From contig JAKSZT010053764.1 of the NCBI GenBank assembly GCA_026826555.1, positions 37,677,520-37,741,519 on the forward strand: a DNA stretch of 64,000 bases, given 5' to 3'. Shown piece after piece: positions 58,430 through 64,000 of this stretch. Each line of letters opens with the position of its first letter. The stretch's first letter is position 1. The notes beneath the pieces were generated by a model. The model saw only the letters and a program-made list of their open reading frames with translations, had not been told where the DNA came from and did no database searches. The position numbers were made by a program, and so were the translations under genes. Origin of the DNA: Tolypeutes matacus. Lineage: Eukaryota > Chordata > Mammalia > Cingulata > Chlamyphoridae.

Positions 58430-61400
58430 TAATAGCTTCAACCCCCAATCAAAAGACATAGACTGAATAAAAAAATATGAGCCATCTATATGCTGTCTAC
58501 AAGAGACTCACCTCAGATGTAAGGAATAAACCAGGCTGAAAGTGAAGGGTTGGAAAAAGGTATTCCACACAAATAGTAACCAAAAAAGAGCTAGAGTAGT
58601 GATAGTAATATCGGAAAAAAATAGATTTTAGATGCAAAACGGTTATAAGGTATGAAGAAGGTCACTATATATTAATAAAAGGGGCAATTCACCAAGAAGA
58701 AATAACTATAATAAATATTTATGCTCCTAACCTAGGTGCCCCAAGATACATAAGACATGCACTGGCAAAACAGAAGGGAGAAATAGGTGTCTCTACAATA
58801 ATAGTTGGAGACTTCAATATATTACTCTCAGTATTGGATAGAACATCTGGACAGAGGATAAATAAATAAACAGAGAGTATGAATAATATGAGAAATGAAC
58901 TAGACCTAACAGACATTTATAGAGCATTACACCCCAAAACAGCAGGATATACATTATTTTCAAGTGTTCATGGATCTTTCTCTGGGATACAGCATATGTT
59001 GAGTCACAAGACAGGTCTCAATAAATTTAAAAAGATTGAAATTATACAAAACATTTTCTCTGATCATAACAAATGAAGCTGGAAATCAATAATGGACAGA
59101 AAAAGAAAGTTCATAAATAAATGGAGATTAAACAACAGACCTTTAAATAATCAGCAGGTCGAAGAAATTGCAAGAGAAGTCAGAAAATATCTTGAGATAA
59201 ATGAAAATGAGAATACAACATATCAAAACCTATGGAACACTGCAAAGGCAGAGCTGAGAGGAAAATTTATAGCCCTCAATGCTTACCTTAAAAAAGAAGA
59301 AAGAGCTAAAATTGAAGCTCTGACTGCACACCTGGAGGAACTAGAAAAAGAACAGCAAACTAATCCCAATCCAAGCCAAATGAAAGAAGTAGTAAAGATA
59401 GAGCAAAAATAAATGAAACTGAGAAGGAAAAACAACAACAATAGAATAAACAAAGCCAAAGTTGATTCTTTGAGATCAAGAAAATTGAAAAACCCTTAGC
59501 TAGACTGACAAAGAAAAAGAGAGAGAACATACAAATAAACCTGAAATGAGAGGGGGGTCATTATCACTGATCCTGCTAAATAAGAGGGATCATAAGAGGT
59601 ACTATGAACAACTGTATGCTAAAAAACAGGACAATATAGACAAAATGGACAAATTCCTAGAAACACACGAACAACCTACACTGACCCTAAAAGAAATAGA
59701 AGACCTCAACAAACCAATCACAAGTAAAGAAATTGAACAGTCATCAAAAGCCTCACAAAGATGAAAAGCCCATGACCAGATGGCTTCACAGGTGAATTCT
59801 CCCAGTTATTCAAAGACGATCTAATACCAATCTTGCTCAAGCTCTTCCAAAAAATTGAATAGGGAGGAACACTACCATACTCATTCTATGAAGCCAATAT
59901 CACCCTAATACCAAAATCAGATAAAGATACTACAAAAAAGAATCTCCAATGAATATAGATGCAAAAATCCTCAACAAAATACTTGAAAACCAAATCAAAA
60001 AGCACATTAAAAGAATTATACACCACAATCAAGTGGGTTTTAGCCCAGGTATGCAAGGGTGGTTCAACACAAGCAAATCAATTACTGTAATAAACCACAT
60101 TAATAAATTGAAGAAGAAAAATCACATGATCTTCTCGATTGATGCAGAAAAGGCATTTACAAAATACAGCATCCTTTCTTGATAAAAATATTTCAAAAGA
60201 TAGGAGTAGAAGGAAGCTTTCTCAATGTGGCAAAGTGCATATATGAAAAACTTACAGCTAGCATTGTACTCAATGGTGAAAGACTGAAAGCCTTCAAACT
60301 GAGATCAGGAACAAGACAAGGATGCCCACTGTCAAAACTGTTATTCAATATTGTGCTAGAAGTTCTAGCTAGAGCAGTTAAGCTAGATAAAGAAATAAAA
60401 GGCACCCAGATAGGAAAATAAGAAGTAAAACTTGAACTATTCATTGAAGATATGATCATCTATCTGAAAAATCCTGAAAAATCCACAAGAAAGCTACTAG
60501 AACTAATGGAAGAGTTCAGCAGAGTGGCCGGATACAAGATTAATACACAAAAATCAGTAGCGTTTCTATCACTACTGATGAGCAATCTGAGGAGGAAGTC
60601 ATAAAAAAACTCCATTTATAATAGTGACTAAAAGAATCAAATATTTAGGAATAACCTTAACCAAGGACATAAATGACTGGTATTCAGAAAACTACAAAAC
60701 ATTGCTAAAAGAAACTGAAGAAGATTTAAATAAATGGAAGGATATTCCATGTTCATGGACTGTAAGACTAAATATCATTAAGATATCATTTCTGCCCAAA
60801 CTAATTTACAGATTCAATGCAATCTCAATAAAAATTCCAACTTTTTTTTTTTTTTTCAGAAATGGAAAAGCCAAATATCAAATTTGTTTAGAAGGGCAAG
60901 GAGTCCCAAATAGCCAAAAATGTCTTTTAAAAGGAGGACAAAATTGGAGGACTCCCACTTCCTGATTTTAAATTATATTACTTAGTGACAGTGGTAAAAT
61001 CAGCATGGTACTAGCATAAAGACAAGCAGATTGACCAATAGAACCAAATTGAGAACTCAGAAATAGACCCACACATCTACAGTCAAGTGATTTTTGACAA
61101 GGCTGTCAAGCCCTTGTAGCTGGGCCAGAACAGTCTATTTAACAAATGGTGCTGTGAGAACTGGATATCCATATCCAAAAGAAAAAAGAGGACCCCCATT
61201 TCATACCTTATACAAAAATTAACTCAAAATGGATCCAAGACCTACATATAAAAGTGACAACCAGGAAGTGGCTGTGGCTCAATCAGTAGGGCTCCTGTTT
61301 ACCATATGGGAGGCCCCAGGTTCGGTTCCCGGGGCCTCCTTGTGAAGGCAAGCCCGCCCGCACTGCGTGGTTAGCTGACCCAGCGAGCACAAGCAGCAAG

Positions 61401-61500
61401 GGGGGGATAAATGAACAAATAAATAAAATCTTTAAAAAAAAAAAAAAAAAAAAGTGACAACCATAAAACTCCTGGAAGAAACTGTAGGAAAATGTCTTCA
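58430..61500 (+). pseudogene. LINE-1 ORF2 (endonuclease, reverse transcriptase), broken
   Basis: Fragments in order: CLQETHL of the endonuclease (58496), DLTDIYRALHPKTAGY (58905), [14 protein letters not shown] (60030), FSIDAEKAF (60131), [19 protein letters not shown] (60270) and the damaged active site F-I-E-D (60440-60451). Stops and frameshifts separate them. SINEs at 61264, 61527 and beyond cut the C-terminal part. Confidence 0.85.
61264..61450 (+). mobile_element. DAS-like SINE, long form
   Basis: 'ggaagtggctgtggctcaat' head through CG-rich body to A-tail. Target duplication 'aaagtgacaacca' at 61251-61263 and 61451-61463. Confidence 0.92.
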
Positions 61501-61526
61501 AGATCTGTGGTAGGTGGTAGTTTCTT

Positions 61527-61719
61527 TTTTTTCTTTTTTTTTTTTTTTTAAAGATTTTATTTATTTATTCATTTCTCCCCCCCTTGCTGCTTGTGCTTGC
61601 TGGGTCAGCTAACCACACCGTGCGGGCGGGCTTGCCTTTACCAGGAGGCCCCGGGAACCGAACCCAGGGCCTCCCATATGGTAAACGGGAGCCCTACTGA
61701 TTGAGCCACAGCCGCTTCC
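61527..61719 (-). mobile_element. DAS-like SINE, long form, at the same LINE-1 site as 8671-8864
   Basis: Antisense copy with T-run start and 'ccacagccgcttcc' end. Target duplication 'ggtggtagtttctt' at 61513-61526 and 61720-61733. Confidence 0.92.
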
Positions 61720-61887
61720 GGTGGTAGTTTCTTAAACAAACCTTACACCCAAAGCATGAGCAACAAAAGAAAAAATAAATGGAACATCCTCAAAATTAAA
61801 CACTTACACCTCAAAGGACTTTGTCAAAAGCATGAAAAGGCAGCCAACTCAATGGGAGAAAATATTTGGAAATCACATATTGATAAG

Positions 61888-62187
61888 TGTCATCCCCCCA
61901 CCCCCAAGATGGCTCCTTCATCTGTTTGCTTGTTTTTACTCATTGTCTGCTTTGCTTTTTTGGTTTTTGTTTTTTTTTTTTTCTTTAGGAGGCACTGGGA
62001 ACTGAACCTGGGACCTCTCATGTGGGAGGCAGGCACTCAACTGCTTGAGCCACATCTGCTCCCTGCTTATTTTTTTTTCTCATCTGCTCATTGTCTTGCT
62101 CATTTTTGCTCATTGTCNNNNNNNNNNAAACCCGGCACCTCCCATGTGGGAGGCAGGAGCTCAACTGCTTGAGCTATATCTGCTCCC
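61888..62187 (-). mobile_element. DAS-like SINE dimer with a 10-N gap
   Basis: Antisense units near 61988 and 62131. Ten Ns at 62118-62127 replace part of the second unit. 'tgataag' flanks it at 61881-61887 and 62188-62194. Confidence 0.75.
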
Positions 62188-62195
62188 TGATAAGG

Positions 62196-62569
62196 ATTTT
62201 TTTTTAAATATTTATTTTTATTTATTCCCCCTGCCCTCATTGTTTTGCACTCACTATCTGCTCTCTGTGTCCATTTGCTGTGTGCTCTCTGTGCCTGCTT
62301 ATCTTCTCTCTCTAGGAGGCACTGGGAACCAAACCTGGGACCTCCCATGTGGGAGGCACTCAATTTCTTGAGCCACTTCAGCTCCCTGTTTTGTTGTGTC
62401 TCTCATTGTCCTTTCTATTTGAGTCTCCTTATTGAATCATCTTGTTGTATCAGCTCGTCATGCCTGCTCACTGTCTTGCTCATCTTCTCCAGGAGGCACT
62501 GGCAACTGAATCCAGTACCTCCCATGTGGTAGGTGGTAGCTCAATCGCTTGAGCCACATCTGCTTCCCT
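62196..62569 (-). mobile_element. DAS-like SINE dimer, second hit at the same target
   Basis: Antisense units near 62315 and 62492. 'tgataagg' flanks it at 62188-62195 and 62570-62577, after which LINE-1 ORF2 resumes with 'tttaatatcc'. Confidence 0.8.
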
Positions 62570-63803
62570 TGATAAGGGTTTAATATCCATGATATATAAA
62601 ATGATACTAGAATTGAACAATAAAAAGACAAACTACCCGATTAAAACATGGGCAAAAGATTTGAATAGACACTTGTCCATGAAGAAATACAAATGGCAAA
62701 AAAAATCTCATGGAAAAATGTTCAGCATCACTAGCAATTAGGGAAATGCAAATCAAAACTACAATGAGATATCATTTCATACTATTTGATTGGCCACATT
62801 AAAAAGACAGAAAACTACAAGTGTTGGAGAGGATGTGGAGAGATAGGAACATTTATTCACTGTTAGTGTGAATGTAGAATGATACAACCACTGTGACAGA
62901 CTGATTGGCAATTCCCAAAGAAGTTGAATATAGAGTTGCCATGTGACTCAGCAATACCAGTGTTAGGTATATACCCAGGAGAACCGAGAGCAGTGACATG
63001 AATAGACACCTGCAAACAGTGTTCATAGTGGCATTATTCATAACTGCCAAAAGATTGAAACAACCCAGATGTCCATCAACTGATGAATGGATAAACAAAC
63101 TGGTGTATACACGTGATGGAATATTATGCAGCTGTAAGAAGAAATGAAGCATATGGCAACATGGATGAACCTGGAGGACATTATGTTGACTGAAGGAAGC
63201 CAGACACAAAAGGACAAATACTTATGATTGTGCTATCATGAACTAATATATTGTGTAAACTCGTGGTGTTGTTAAGAATATAGGTCACCAGAAAATTAAA
63301 TGAGGGTAGAGAATGGAAAGCTGAGGATTAATCTGTGCCGAATTGGTAAAAAGGCTGTAAATCTTTGGAAATGAATAGAAATGGTGAAAGCACATCACAG
63401 TGTTTTTAACTAACATCTATTGTATGGGTATGACAGTGGTCAAAAGGGAAAGTCTAAGGACATTTATATTATTAGAAGGAAAGCTAAAAAATGTAACACG
63501 GATCTGTATAACATAGTATAACCTCATGTGAAATATGATATGGGTAATATTGCATATAGGACTGTTTTTACAAAATATAAACACAAATACACTAGATAGA
63601 CAGAAACAGAATAGCAGCTATGTATGGTAGGGGAAGCATACCAGTGATGAGTTTTTTGTTTATTATTATTACTGTAATAATGAAAATGCTCTAATAATTG
63701 CAGTGATGAATGTACAACTATGTGATTATTTTAAATACCATTGACTATACACTTTGGATGGATTTATGCTTTATTAATATGTATCAATAAAATTGATTTG
63801 TTA

Positions 63804-64000
63804 AAAAATACTTGGGAATATTTTAACCAAAAAATGCAATCCTTGTACACTGAAAACCACAAAATATTGTTGAACGAAATTAATGATCTAAATAAATGGG
63901 AAGACATCCCATGTTCATGGATTGGAAGACTAAATATTAAGATGGCAAGACTCTCCAAACTGATCTACAGATTCAATACAGTCCCTGTAAAAATTCCTAC
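63804..64000 (+). mobile_element. Older LINE-1 ORF2, right of the full-length LINE-1
   Basis: Starts with 'aaatacttgggaata' and continues with 'aataaatgggaagacatccc', the ORF2 stretch that follows the break at 55662. It runs off the window. Confidence 0.8.

Larger units (their letters stand above)
55663..63803 (+). mobile_element. Full-length but inactive LINE-1 with nested insertions
   Basis: About 6 kb of LINE-1 once later insertions are discounted. It has a 5' region (55663-56800), ORF1 (about 56850-58300, C-terminal domain visible), ORF2 endonuclease from about 58430 (CLQETHL near 58496), reverse transcriptase (SIDAEKAF near 60138) and a 3' UTR ending 'aaaattgatttgttaaaa'. The catalytic motif reads F-I-E-D at 60440-60451 instead of FADD, and the frames are broken. 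It is flanked by a 16-base target duplication within an older LINE-1. Confidence 0.85.

Noticed and set aside
49000..64000. 3' exons of KIF27, the expected upstream neighbour of GKAP1 in human
   Set aside because: I looked for kinesin-like or coiled-coil exons on the minus strand and found none; the region is repeats. The neighbour probably lies beyond the right edge.

Overview
This is nuclear DNA of a placental mammal. It holds one recognisable protein-coding gene, GKAP1 (G kinase-anchoring protein 1), on the minus strand, in a landscape dominated by retrotransposons. The SINEs are short tRNA-like units ending in a GGTTCGATTCCC-type B-box, followed by 'cctcc' and an A-tail, as monomers, dimers and a longer form with a CG-rich body. 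They match my memory of the DAS family of xenarthrans, so I infer an armadillo, sloth or anteater, most likely an armadillo. That is an inference from repeats, not proof.

GKAP1 layout, read right to left: a CpG-island promoter and non-coding exon 1 (about 47.9-48.8 kb, donor just below 48277), exon 2 with the start codon (39520-39776), exon 3 (37158-37301), exon 4 (26543-26620), exon 5 (23393-23516) and a 23-base microexon 6 (18616-18638). These exons encode about the first 195 residues of a protein of about 366 in human. All junctions are GT-AG and in frame. The C-terminal half is not visible and presumably lies beyond the left edge.

Left region (1-18.6 kb), inside or downstream of GKAP1: an MLT1-like LTR, many old LINE-1 pieces in both orientations, a younger LINE-1 (5.65-11.2 kb) with a 5' inversion and four nested insertions, a solo LTR with perfect 5-bp target duplications, an unidentified 408-base open frame with splice-like ends on the GKAP1 strand (16314-16721), and a 400-N gap between two oppositely oriented SINE ends.

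Middle region (18.6-48 kb): GKAP1 introns with SINEs, L2, MIR, a LINE-1 3'-end insertion close to exon 2, and a nearly complete HAL1 (half-LINE-1) in intron 1.

Right region (49-64 kb), upstream of GKAP1: SINEs, MIR, MER5A, L2, a second solo LTR of the same family, and a full-length but dead LINE-1 (55.66-63.80 kb) inserted in an older LINE-1 and itself carrying about seven later insertions. I found no tRNA, rRNA, CRISPR or bacterial-type feature, and no evidence of a new biological system. The more unusual items are the unidentified exon-like frame and the SINE insertions at the same site in two LINE-1 copies.
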